DNA from: Candidatus Iainarchaeum sp.
Lineage (GTDB): Archaea > Iainarchaeota > Iainarchaeia > Iainarchaeales > DTGL01
Direction of reading: 5' to 3'
DNA: 26,481 nt
NCBI GenBank assembly: GCA_017608995.1
Contig: JAFCEU010000020.1
Location: 1-26,481 of the forward strand
Position 1 is the first letter of the stretch. Every line of letters begins with the position of its first letter. A program made the translations under genes and the position numbers. The notes under the pieces were generated by a model. That model did no database searches. It saw only the letters and a program-made list of their open reading frames with translations, and was not told the origin of the DNA. Shown here piece after piece: positions 21,020 to 26,481 of this stretch.

Positions 21020-21489
21020 GCGCGCACCTCTTGGACAACTATTTCAATATGAGTGCTTTTCTTACGCCTTCTTTTGCCCGCGATTCTGCCTTTTGGTTGC
21101 ATGCCCCATCTCCTATAGCCCTGACATGCGAAAACATGCTTTATTATGAGCTTCTCAGGATCGAGACCTTTATTTTCAGCATTTGCCTTTGCATAGCTTA
21201 TTAGCTCAAGGAATGCCTTACAAGCGTTTATAGGGTATCTCCCTGCTTTCTGGCCAGATATTGGCTTTCCTTTCCTATGCGGAACTTTTTTATGATACTT
21301 CTTAAGCGGCAGATATGCTTTTTTTTCGATTATATCATTGAGAAACTTCTCTGCCTTTGCAACAGGCTTGCCTTTTATTTCCCTGCAAATCTCTGTTGCA
21401 TACTTCAAACTAATTGGCCTGTTTTTAAGCATTGCTTTTGCTGTTATTTTTTCGTTAATTTCCTGCACTTGATAGTTCCTCTTAACCAT
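21016..21489 (-). CDS. rpl22: Large ribosomal subunit protein L22 (uL22)
   Basis: Exit-tunnel protein, 157 aa. It holds RPISLKYATEICREIKGK (about 25-42) and AGRYPINACKAFLELISYAK, and ends GRIAGKRRRKKSTHIEIVVQE. Length and blocks are normal for archaeal L22. It follows S19 by 4 bp and overlaps S3 by ATGA. Confidence 0.96.
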   Translation of the reverse strand: MVKRNYQVQEINEKITAKAMLKNRPISLKYATEICREIKGKPVAKAEKFLNDIIEKKAYLPLKKYHKKVPHRKGKPISGQKAGRYPINACKAFLELISYAKANAENKGLDPEKLIIKHVFACQGYRRWGMQPKGRIAGKRRRKKSTHIEIVVQEVRA

Positions 21490-21493
21490 GCTA

Positions 21494-21898
21494 TCACTTC
21501 CTCGCTATTGCTGTGCTCGAGCGTGTTGCACCAATGCCTGCTTTACCATGCTTTAGCTTCTTCCTCGTCATCGCGAATTCACCAAGATAGTGGCCAAGCA
21601 TTTCTGGCTTAACCTCAACAACTACAAACTCCTTACCATTATAAACACCAAATTTTAGTCCAAGCATCTGTGGAACAATTACAGTATCGCGCAAGTGTGT
21701 TCTAATCGGCTTTAGGTCTTTGGCACCTTGTTCAAGAGCCTTACGAGCTTCTTTAATCCTTTTCTCAAGGCTTTTATCTATTCCATTTCTGAGCAAAGTG
21801 CGCCTTGCTCTGGCATTGCACAACTGTGCAAACTCGGAGTAGCTCATATTGAGCAGCTCATCAATTGTTTTGCCCCTAAACATTATCTCCTTAGCCAT
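21494..21898 (-). CDS. rps19: Small ribosomal subunit protein S19 (uS19)
   Basis: 30S head protein, 134 aa. The start has the archaeal N-terminus KEIMFRGKTIDELLNMSYSE; HLRDTVIVPQMLGLKFGVYN and EMLGHYLGEFAMTRKKLKHG are the core blocks. AGGTGAT sits 3 bases before the ATG, the clearest SD in the cluster. It lies between L2 and L22. Confidence 0.97.
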   Translation of the reverse strand: MAKEIMFRGKTIDELLNMSYSEFAQLCNARARRTLLRNGIDKSLEKRIKEARKALEQGAKDLKPIRTHLRDTVIVPQMLGLKFGVYNGKEFVVVEVKPEMLGHYLGEFAMTRKKLKHGKAGIGATRSSTAIARK

Positions 21899-21906
21899 AT
21901 AATCAC

Positions 21907-22626
21907 CTACTTTTTACGTCGCCCGGTTCTGCGCGACGCAACGTGACCAACTTTCCTACCTGGTGGCGCGCCTCTTTTTACACTTTTGCTTTTACCTGGG
22001 TGGTGCTGCTCGCCACCAAATGGATGATCGCTAGCGTTCATCGCTACGCCGCGAACCTTAACGTGCTTCCTTCCCTTTGCTTTCATATAATAGTACTTCT
22101 TACCAGCTTTCACAAAAGGCTTTTCTGTGCGCTCGCCGCCGCTTGCGCAACCAATAGTGGCCCTGCAATCCAAAGGCAAACTCTTTGTTTTGCCTGAAGG
22201 CAATTTTATAATTGCATTTTCACTGTCTTTGCCTACAAGCAAAGCATAGCTGCCGGTAGACCTTACAAGTTTGCCGCCATCTCCAGGAGTTAATTCAATA
22301 TTAAATATTGCGCAACCCTCTGGAATACTCCTCAAAGGTAGCACATTGCCAATATTTAAATCAGCATCTTTGCCAAATTTAATCATCTGCCCAACTTGCA
22401 AGCCCTCAGGAGCAAGAATATAACAGGCGCTATCATCCTCTAATAAAACCTTAGCTACAACCACGCTGCGCGCAGGTTCCTTGAGCAAAGCAACAACTTG
22501 GCCATTAAGCACAGAGTCTCGCATCTGCAAATACGATGGATATTCAACATCCAGCTTTCCTTTTTTCTTAGCTCTGAATGTTGGACCGCCGCGACCAAGC
22601 CTTTGTACTCTTAACCTTTTACCCAT
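21907..22626 (-). CDS. rpl2: Large ribosomal subunit protein L2 (uL2)
   Basis: Peptidyl-transferase-centre and subunit-interface protein, 239 aa. It begins GKRLRVQRLGRGGPTFRAKK and ends with ASDHPFGGEQHHPGKSKS, which holds the conserved histidine region, and then RKVGHVASRRTGRRKK. The middle has LPLRSIPEGCAIFNIELTPG. GGGTGA is the SD. Length is typical for archaea. Confidence 0.97.
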   Translation of the reverse strand: MGKRLRVQRLGRGGPTFRAKKKGKLDVEYPSYLQMRDSVLNGQVVALLKEPARSVVVAKVLLEDDSACYILAPEGLQVGQMIKFGKDADLNIGNVLPLRSIPEGCAIFNIELTPGDGGKLVRSTGSYALLVGKDSENAIIKLPSGKTKSLPLDCRATIGCASGGERTEKPFVKAGKKYYYMKAKGRKHVKVRGVAMNASDHPFGGEQHHPGKSKSVKRGAPPGRKVGHVASRRTGRRKK

Positions 22627-22636
22627 TATCTCACCC

Positions 22637-23035
22637 TTACAATATTCCGAGCTTCATTGCAATATCGCTAGCTTTATACTGTTTGTTTATAGTTACTAGC
22701 GCTTTTTTTCGCCCTTGCATATCGTTGATAATATTTACCTTATCAACCTTTACATTGAATTCATTCTCAATCGCTTTTTTTACATCGCTTTTTGTAGCAC
22801 TTTTAGCAACAATGAATGTTAGCTTATTTTCCTTTTCTATCTTATCTACCGCCTTTTCAGAAACAAGCGGATGCAACACAACGCTAAGCATATTTAGGTC
22901 AGCAGTTTCCAAACTCCCCTGCTCCATCTCTTTTTCCTTTTTCCCCTCTGCCTTTTGTTTTTTTTCCACTACTTTCTTCTCAGCAACCTTTTCCCTTTTA
23001 ACTTTCTCTACTTTTTCAACTTTCTTTTCGCTCAT
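22637..23035 (-). CDS. rpl23: Large ribosomal subunit protein L23 (uL23) with charged N-terminal extension
   Basis: Exit-tunnel protein, docking site for signal recognition particle. The core starts at about residue 50 (LSVVLHPLVSEKAVDKIEKE) and includes KSDVKKAIENEFNVKVDKVN and KKALVTINKQYKASDIAMKL. The first 48 residues are a Lys/Glu/Val-rich extension with a KVEKV-type repeat, seen in some archaeal and eukaryotic L23. The ATG overlaps the L4 stop by ATGA. Confidence 0.95.
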   Translation of the reverse strand: MSEKKVEKVEKVKREKVAEKKVVEKKQKAEGKKEKEMEQGSLETADLNMLSVVLHPLVSEKAVDKIEKENKLTFIVAKSATKSDVKKAIENEFNVKVDKVNIINDMQGRKKALVTINKQYKASDIAMKLGIL

Positions 23036-23847
23036 CGCACCACTTCATCAAGCTTTTTTATTGCGCTTTCCGTCCAGATCGTTAGCCTGCCAGGCATGCC
23101 GCCTGGTGCAAGCAGTTCAGCATTAAGGTTTGAAACGCTACAGATGTCAACCCCTATAAGGTTGCGAGCTGCTCTATAAACAGAAGCTTCCTTTGCTGTA
23201 ATAATTAATATGCTTTTCTTCTTTTTAAGTTTGCGCCCTCTTGCCTTTCCTTTGCCTGCTCTTCTTTTGGTCTTTTCCTTCGCATACGCTATATCGCCGC
23301 TCAGCCCGAGCCTCTCTAAAACACTAAGCACTTCTTTTGTTTTCTTCAATGCTTCAAATTTATCCTCAACAACAATTGGCAACTCAATCGCTTCCGGCAC
23401 TTTATGCCTTTTTGCAATCGCTTCTTTCTCTTTAGTATAAGCTATTGCACTTATAAGCGCTTTCTTCTTTTCCTTTTTATTTATCTTTTCTTCAATCTTC
23501 TTTTCAACCTTTGGCGGATGTGCTCTTCGACCACCAACCGCTTGTGGCACATTACCTACGCGACCAGCTATAAGCGTCCTGCGATTTTTGAGCCTTGGCA
23601 ACCTTGCGTGCTCAATATTTATCGTTCTGTCATAGAAAGGCAGATTTCTTCTGCCTCTGTACTCAGCAACCTTCATCCCTGCGCCTTCTTTTGTGCCTTT
23701 TGGCTGCTTCCTTGCGGATTGCATTGCTAGCACTGCTCTCCTTATGATCTCTGGCTCAAGTTCAGCAAAGAACACCTTCGGCAATTCAATTTCCCTTGCT
23801 TTCTTACCATCTACTGAAAAGACAGCAACTTTACTGCTTTGTGGCAA
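23032..23847 (-). CDS. rpl4: Large ribosomal subunit protein L4 (uL4)
   Basis: Exit-tunnel protein, 271 aa. VAVFSVDGKKAREIELPKVF at the N-terminus, NIEHARLPRLKNRRTLIAGR and GNVPQAVGGRRAHPPKVEKK (tunnel loop region) and the C-terminal AELLAPGGMPGRLTIWTESA are archaeal L4. The start appears to be TTG (23845-23847): AGGTGG lies 6 bases upstream, and no ATG or GTG occurs before the conserved strand. It overlaps L3 by 17 bp. Confidence 0.94.
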   Translation of the reverse strand: MPQSSKVAVFSVDGKKAREIELPKVFFAELEPEIIRRAVLAMQSARKQPKGTKEGAGMKVAEYRGRRNLPFYDRTINIEHARLPRLKNRRTLIAGRVGNVPQAVGGRRAHPPKVEKKIEEKINKKEKKKALISAIAYTKEKEAIAKRHKVPEAIELPIVVEDKFEALKKTKEVLSVLERLGLSGDIAYAKEKTKRRAGKGKARGRKLKKKKSILIITAKEASVYRAARNLIGVDICSVSNLNAELLAPGGMPGRLTIWTESAIKKLDEVVR

Positions 23848-24886
23848 TTATTTCCACCTCTTCTATTTTGTGGTGCTCTAAAGGCGCAGGCCTTGCGCTT
23901 TTCCTAAAAGCAACACATCTCTTGCTTGGGCCTGGAACAGAGCCTTCAACAATTATATATTCATTCTTTATAAGCCCGTAATTCTTCCATCCGCCTTTTG
24001 GATTGACGCTTGTGTCATCGCTTATCTTCAGAAGCTTTTTATTGTATTCTGTTCTGGTATGATAACCTGCTTGCCCTGGCCTTGGTACGGTCCACATCAC
24101 TGTTGCGGGATGCCACGGGCCTATAGAACCAACAACACGCCTTTCCTTCGCTTTAGGTCTGTGCATCTTTACTCCAAAGCGCTTTATAACGCCCTGGAAT
24201 CCTTTTCCCTTAGTAACTCCTTTAACATCCAAGAAGTCTTTTTCTTCAAACGCTTCTTTAACGCTGAGCTCCTTGCCAAGTTTTTCTTTAGCATACTCAA
24301 ACTGCTTCTCTATGCTACCGCTCAAATGTATTTCTACTAGCTCAGGCCTTTTCTTGCCTATAGTTGTAAGCTTTGGTTGCATACCTGCGAGCAATCTTAT
24401 TTCATAAACCTCTCCTTTCTCAATAAGTTCCTTTATCTTCTCGACTCCTTCGCCTTCCGCACCTTTTTCTTCTTCCTTTTTTGCACTTTCCTTTGATTCT
24501 TTTTTCCCTTTCCCCTTTGCGCTTCTTTTGCTCAGTGTTTTTATTCTCCTCGCGAGCTCCTTTGGAAGATCTTCGCTTAATACATCAGTAAGTACTCGCA
24601 GACCTTCGCTCGCTTTTCCATAAGCCCGTATTCCAACAACCACTAGTGGCGGTGTTTCAATGATTGTTACTGGCATAGCAACCTTTTGTCCATATGTTGG
24701 GCTTTTCTTGTGCATATCGCTTGCAATTACATGGGTCATCCCAACTTTGTAGCCATAGAAGTTTAGGGGCTTTACTTCTTCAGCATCCTTTCCGTTGACA
24801 TTCTTGAAAGTAGGCGTTTCTTTCTTTGCACGCTTTCTTGGATAGAAAGCTAAGCTACCGCTCCTTGGTTTGTGTATTTTGGCCAT
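23831..24886 (-). CDS. rpl3: Large ribosomal subunit protein L3 (uL3)
   Basis: Early-assembling 50S protein whose central loop reaches the peptidyl transferase centre, 351 aa. It starts KIHKPRSGSLAFYPRKRAKK, and contains GYKVGMTHVI, GVTKGKGFQGVIKRFGVK and the archaeal RRVVGSIGPWHPATVMWTVP, with GQAGYHTRTEYNKK. A Lys/Glu/Gly-rich low-complexity insert occupies about residues 119-147. ACGGTGG is the SD. It is the first gene of the ribosomal super-cluster, with a 194-bp control region upstream. Confidence 0.97.
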   Translation of the reverse strand: MAKIHKPRSGSLAFYPRKRAKKETPTFKNVNGKDAEEVKPLNFYGYKVGMTHVIASDMHKKSPTYGQKVAMPVTIIETPPLVVVGIRAYGKASEGLRVLTDVLSEDLPKELARRIKTLSKRSAKGKGKKESKESAKKEEEKGAEGEGVEKIKELIEKGEVYEIRLLAGMQPKLTTIGKKRPELVEIHLSGSIEKQFEYAKEKLGKELSVKEAFEEKDFLDVKGVTKGKGFQGVIKRFGVKMHRPKAKERRVVGSIGPWHPATVMWTVPRPGQAGYHTRTEYNKKLLKISDDTSVNPKGGWKNYGLIKNEYIIVEGSVPGPSKRCVAFRKSARPAPLEHHKIEEVEIIATKQ

Positions 24887-24995
24887 AAAGCCACCGTATA
24901 CTAAGTAATAGATTCAAAACATCAAAAGAAGCAAGCCACTGCAGCATTTATGCCCCAGCATCTCTTTCTGCTTACTGCTTCCCCTTAAAAGAAAC

Positions 24996-25011
24996 CTGTG
25001 CTGGAGCACAG
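24996..25011. repeat. Dyad 1 (CTGTGCT-GG-AGCACAG)
   Basis: Perfect 7-bp arms CTGTGCT and AGCACAG with a 2-bp centre. It abuts dyad 2 at 25012-25023. A 2-bp spacer is too short for an RNA hairpin loop, so a dimeric DNA-binding protein is the more natural reading. Confidence 0.6.
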
Positions 25012-25023
25012 TGTGCTTGCACA
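25012..25023. repeat. Dyad 2 (TGTGC-TT-GCACA)
   Basis: Perfect 5-bp arms with a 2-bp centre. It shares the half-site TGTGC/GCACA with dyad 1, giving four half-sites in 27 bp just downstream of the TATA-like tract. Confidence 0.6.
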
Positions 25024-25046
25024 ATTAATAATTTATTCGCAGGAAT

Positions 25047-25066
25047 GTTTTAAAAGCCTTTTGGCT
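25047..25066 (-). terminator. Hairpin plus T-run terminator of the surface-protein genes
   Basis: On the minus strand AGCC-AAAA-GGCT is followed at once by a T-rich stretch (TTTAAAA), 14 nt downstream of the TAA at 25081. This fits an intrinsic-type terminator and would insulate the ribosomal promoter from read-through. Confidence 0.5.
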
Positions 25067-25080
25067 CAATTTACGCTTTT

Positions 25081-25656
25081 TTACCTTATTAGATAATGTC
25101 TGTAGCTATAGGCATTGTAGTATGTGCCACTACTTACGCTTGGTATGCTTCTGCTGGTGGTTCTATAATAAGTTGGTCTGTAATAGGATGTTCTATAATA
25201 GTTAACCCTAGTGTATAATCTTCCCCTCCAAGAATCCTTCCTTGCACTGATATAAGCAAAGCGTGATATGCTTTGCGAAGTATTATAGTAGCTATAATTA
25301 TTGTAACTAGGCTTATTGCGACTTGCATATCCATAAGCCCTGAAGTTCAACCACTGCACGCCTTTATAATCTATAGTTTCCCACACTAAAACCTTTTCTA
25401 TGCCTGCATACACTCTTAAAGTTGCATACGTAATAGGAAAATCTATATATGTTTTACATTTGCCCGTTAGAAGAGGATAGCACCCAGCTCTATTAAGCTG
25501 TAAACTATCGTTTATCATTTGCTGTATTGAATCTGCATCTATTCTTCCATCTGTTACCATTCTTACAGTGTCGCCAGGCTTTCTTAGCGTTAGAATATAT
25601 GCATTCGCTTGCAACATTAAAATCAACAAAGCCACAAAAACCAAGGCTTTTTTCAT
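25081..25656 (-). CDS. Secreted tyrosine-rich protein, function unknown
   Basis: I do not recognise the family. It is 191 aa. Residues 1-19 form a Sec signal peptide (KK, a hydrophobic core, then a likely ANA-Y cleavage site). Residues 20-105 are a mixed domain with two Cys (C59, C67) that could form a disulfide. Residues 108-191 are Tyr-, Arg-, Ser- and Asn-rich, with 19 Tyr in 84 residues and three tandem pentapeptides YYRTS-YYRPT-YYRTT (153-167). There is no C-terminal membrane anchor. The start overlaps the stop of the upstream gene by ATGA, so the two are cotranscribed and probably act together at the cell surface. Confidence 0.8.
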   Translation of the reverse strand: MKKALVFVALLILMLQANAYILTLRKPGDTVRMVTDGRIDADSIQQMINDSLQLNRAGCYPLLTGKCKTYIDFPITYATLRVYAGIEKVLVWETIDYKGVQWLNFRAYGYASRNKPSYNNYSYYNTSQSISRFAYISARKDSWRGRLYTRVNYYRTSYYRPTYYRTTSRSIPSVSSGTYYNAYSYRHYLIR

Positions 25657-26090
25657 TCAGCCACCTCCTGCCAAGGTTCTCTTATCTTTTTTTCTCCAGC
25701 TGTTCCAATAATAAGTATTATAACAACAACTATTACGCCGGCGAGTATCCCTGCAGCAGCAAATGTTGCGAAACCAACAGCTGGCACCTTTTCCTCGGCA
25801 AGCTCAATAGTAACCTCTTTGCTTTTTGAAACGCTATCGTAATTGAATACAACATCGAAGTTGAATACACCGCTTTCCTCAGCCGGTATTATATGCAGGT
25901 CAATAATCTGCTCTTCGTATGGATTTAACACTACATTGGCGCCTTCTGCCTGCCAATTTGCTGGCACGGTCACAAATAGCTCACCCTGAATAACATTCTC
26001 GCTCAAGTTCCTCAGCGTCACACTAATTATATAGCCATTCTCATCTTTCGTTAGCTTGCTGTATTTCACTTGGCATTTGCATAGCTTCAT
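25653..26090 (-). CDS. C-terminal half of a membrane-anchored Ig-like protein (frame 2)
   Basis: 145 residues in the frame shown. It has a beta-rich domain with ISVTLRNLSENVIQGELFVT and NVVLNPYEEQIIDLHIIPAE, a pattern of Ig-like/CARDB-type surface domains. A transmembrane helix follows (about 103-128: VGFATFAAAGILAGVIVVVI...) and then a short charged tail, so the C-terminus is probably cytoplasmic. It has no signal peptide, no SD before its ATG, and an in-frame TAA directly precedes the ATG. It therefore looks like the end of the protein encoded just upstream, reached through a +1 shift near 26041-26090. Reinitiation as a separate gene is less likely. Confidence 0.7.
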   Translation of the reverse strand: MKLCKCQVKYSKLTKDENGYIISVTLRNLSENVIQGELFVTVPANWQAEGANVVLNPYEEQIIDLHIIPAEESGVFNFDVVFNYDSVSKSKEVTIELAEEKVPAVGFATFAAAGILAGVIVVVIILIIGTAGEKKIREPWQEVAE

Positions 26091-26481
26091 TTATTACATA
26101 CAAATGTCGCTTTACTGTTCCGCAAGCGCCCAGATCAATAGTGAATTCAATTGTTGCTTCACTTGCGTCGCTTTCTATTCGCAATGTTTTATTTGCTATT
26201 GTTCTTGCAGGCACAAGGTAAAAGTAAGTATATGCGCTGGCGTTTTTTGCATCTACATATATCTTCGCTTCCTGATTAGAATAATTTTTTACAATAAAAT
26301 CTAAGGTGCCAGAATTATAGATTCTAATTGTGTTTGGCATCACAATTTCAAAAAGCTCACAATATTCTGGCTCCTTTTCAAGTTCTTCAGCATTTATCTT
26401 TTCGCTTATAACTTCCACTGGAAAATCAGATTTTAGTTCATAGTAATGGCACTCCTTTCCACTTAAAAAGTGGCCTCTTAC
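26041..26481 (-). CDS. Ig-like surface protein, 5' part outside window, frame broken (frame 1)
   Basis: The frame is open up to the window edge (26481); a GTG at 26418 is only an internal codon. The visible 146 codons are beta-rich: IRIYNSGTLDFIVKNYSNQE, KIYVDAKNASAYTYFYLVPA and ATIEFTIDLGACGTVKRHLY look like one or two Ig-like domains. The frame ends at TGA (26041-26043) after a tail that does not look conserved. The adjacent +1 frame continues with a second beta domain and a membrane anchor. Dropping one A near 26075-26078 joins them as ...NEAMQ-CQVKYSKLTKDENGY. I cannot name a family more precisely. Confidence 0.65.
   Translation of the reverse strand, partial: VRGHFLSGKECHYYELKSDFPVEVISEKINAEELEKEPEYCELFEIVMPNTIRIYNSGTLDFIVKNYSNQEAKIYVDAKNASAYTYFYLVPARTIANKTLRIESDASEATIEFTIDLGACGTVKRHLYVINEAMQMPSEIQQANER

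Larger units (their letters stand above)
24887..25080 (-). promoter_or_regulatory. rpl3: Control region of the ribosomal super-cluster
   Basis: Gene-free 194 bp between the secreted-protein gene and L3. In transcription order it holds a hairpin/T-run terminator (25047-25066), a TATA-like AT tract AATAAATTATTAATT (25025-25039), two abutting dyads (24996-25023), then about 105 bp of mixed sequence and the GGTGG SD (24891-24895). If the AT tract is the TATA box, the transcript starts within the dyads and the leader is about 115-120 nt. Other weaker TATA-like tracts (near 24985 and 24905) are possible. Confidence 0.45.

Noticed and set aside
25134..25334. A 66-codon minus-strand frame with a hydrophobic start inside the Tyr-rich secreted protein gene.
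   Set aside because: It is a shadow of the longer frame, which has a signal peptide and ATGA coupling.
908..26304. Many plus-strand open frames of 60-200 codons, some with hydrophobic, Phe/Ser/Leu-rich products.
   Set aside because: They lie antisense to well-identified genes, have the composition expected from reading Lys/Glu-rich coding sequence backwards, and match no family. None has convincing SD and promoter support.
1..26481. CRISPR array, insertion sequence, integrase, toxin-antitoxin or defence island.
   Set aside because: No spaced direct repeats, transposase or integrase motifs or terminal repeats were seen. The window is almost wholly housekeeping translation genes.

Overview
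This window comes from an archaeal genome. It holds archaeal and eukaryote-type ribosomal proteins (S4e, S28e, L7Ae, L14e, L18e, L19e, L24e, L32e, L34e), archaeal RNA polymerase subunits D and N, an eIF1/SUI1 factor, an RNase P protein of the Rpp29 type, a tRNA-Leu with an intron, TATA-like boxes, and Shine-Dalgarno (SD) sequences matching the archaeal 16S end (AGGAGGTGAT). The DNA is moderately AT-rich. Gene order is euryarchaeal or DPANN-like. I cannot place it more exactly from sequence alone; a small-genome DPANN lineage is a guess. Every supported gene is on the minus strand, so transcription runs from high to low coordinates.

Region 1 (26481-25081): a putative cell-surface cassette. An Ig-like, membrane-anchored protein enters from outside the window and appears split by a +1 frameshift. 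It overlaps by ATGA a secreted, tyrosine-rich protein with a YYR pentapeptide repeat, followed by a hairpin/T-run terminator.

Region 2 (25080-24887): a gene-free 194 bp control region with two abutting dyads of half-site TGTGC/GCACA just downstream of a TATA-like box.

Region 3 (24886-5259): a nearly unbroken ribosomal super-cluster that joins the S10, spc, alpha and L13 operons. The order is L3-L4-L23-L2-S19-L22-S3-L29-eIF1-Rpp29-S17-L14-L24-S4e-L5-S14-S8-L6-L32e-L19e-L18-S5-L30-L15-SecY, a promoter-bearing gap, then an EMC3-like DUF106 protein, L34e, a degenerate cytidylate kinase, L14e, S13, S4, S11, RpoD, tRNA-Leu, a frameshifted L18e, L13, S9, RpoN and S2. Spacing is a few bases or ATGA overlaps, which suggests translational coupling. 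The cluster couples ribosome synthesis with RNA polymerase (D, N), tRNA processing (Rpp29), initiation (eIF1) and membrane insertion (SecY, DUF106). adk, cbf5, rpoK and enolase, often found in such clusters, are absent here.

Region 4 (5258-1): three singly transcribed genes (MEMO family, a TrmB-type regulator, GluRS), each with a TATA-like box about 26-31 bp before the start and no clear SD, so probably leaderless or nearly so. Then a second translation and nucleotide operon: L7Ae-S28e-L24e-NDK-dUTPase, the last cut by the window edge.

The main points for a second look are: a cytidylate kinase that has lost its Walker A lysine and its CMP-binding motif; a frameshift in L18e; a split surface protein; dyads at the head of the ribosomal cluster; and a possible kink-turn plus a 21 bp palindrome in the L7Ae leader. 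I saw no CRISPR array, transposon or defence system.
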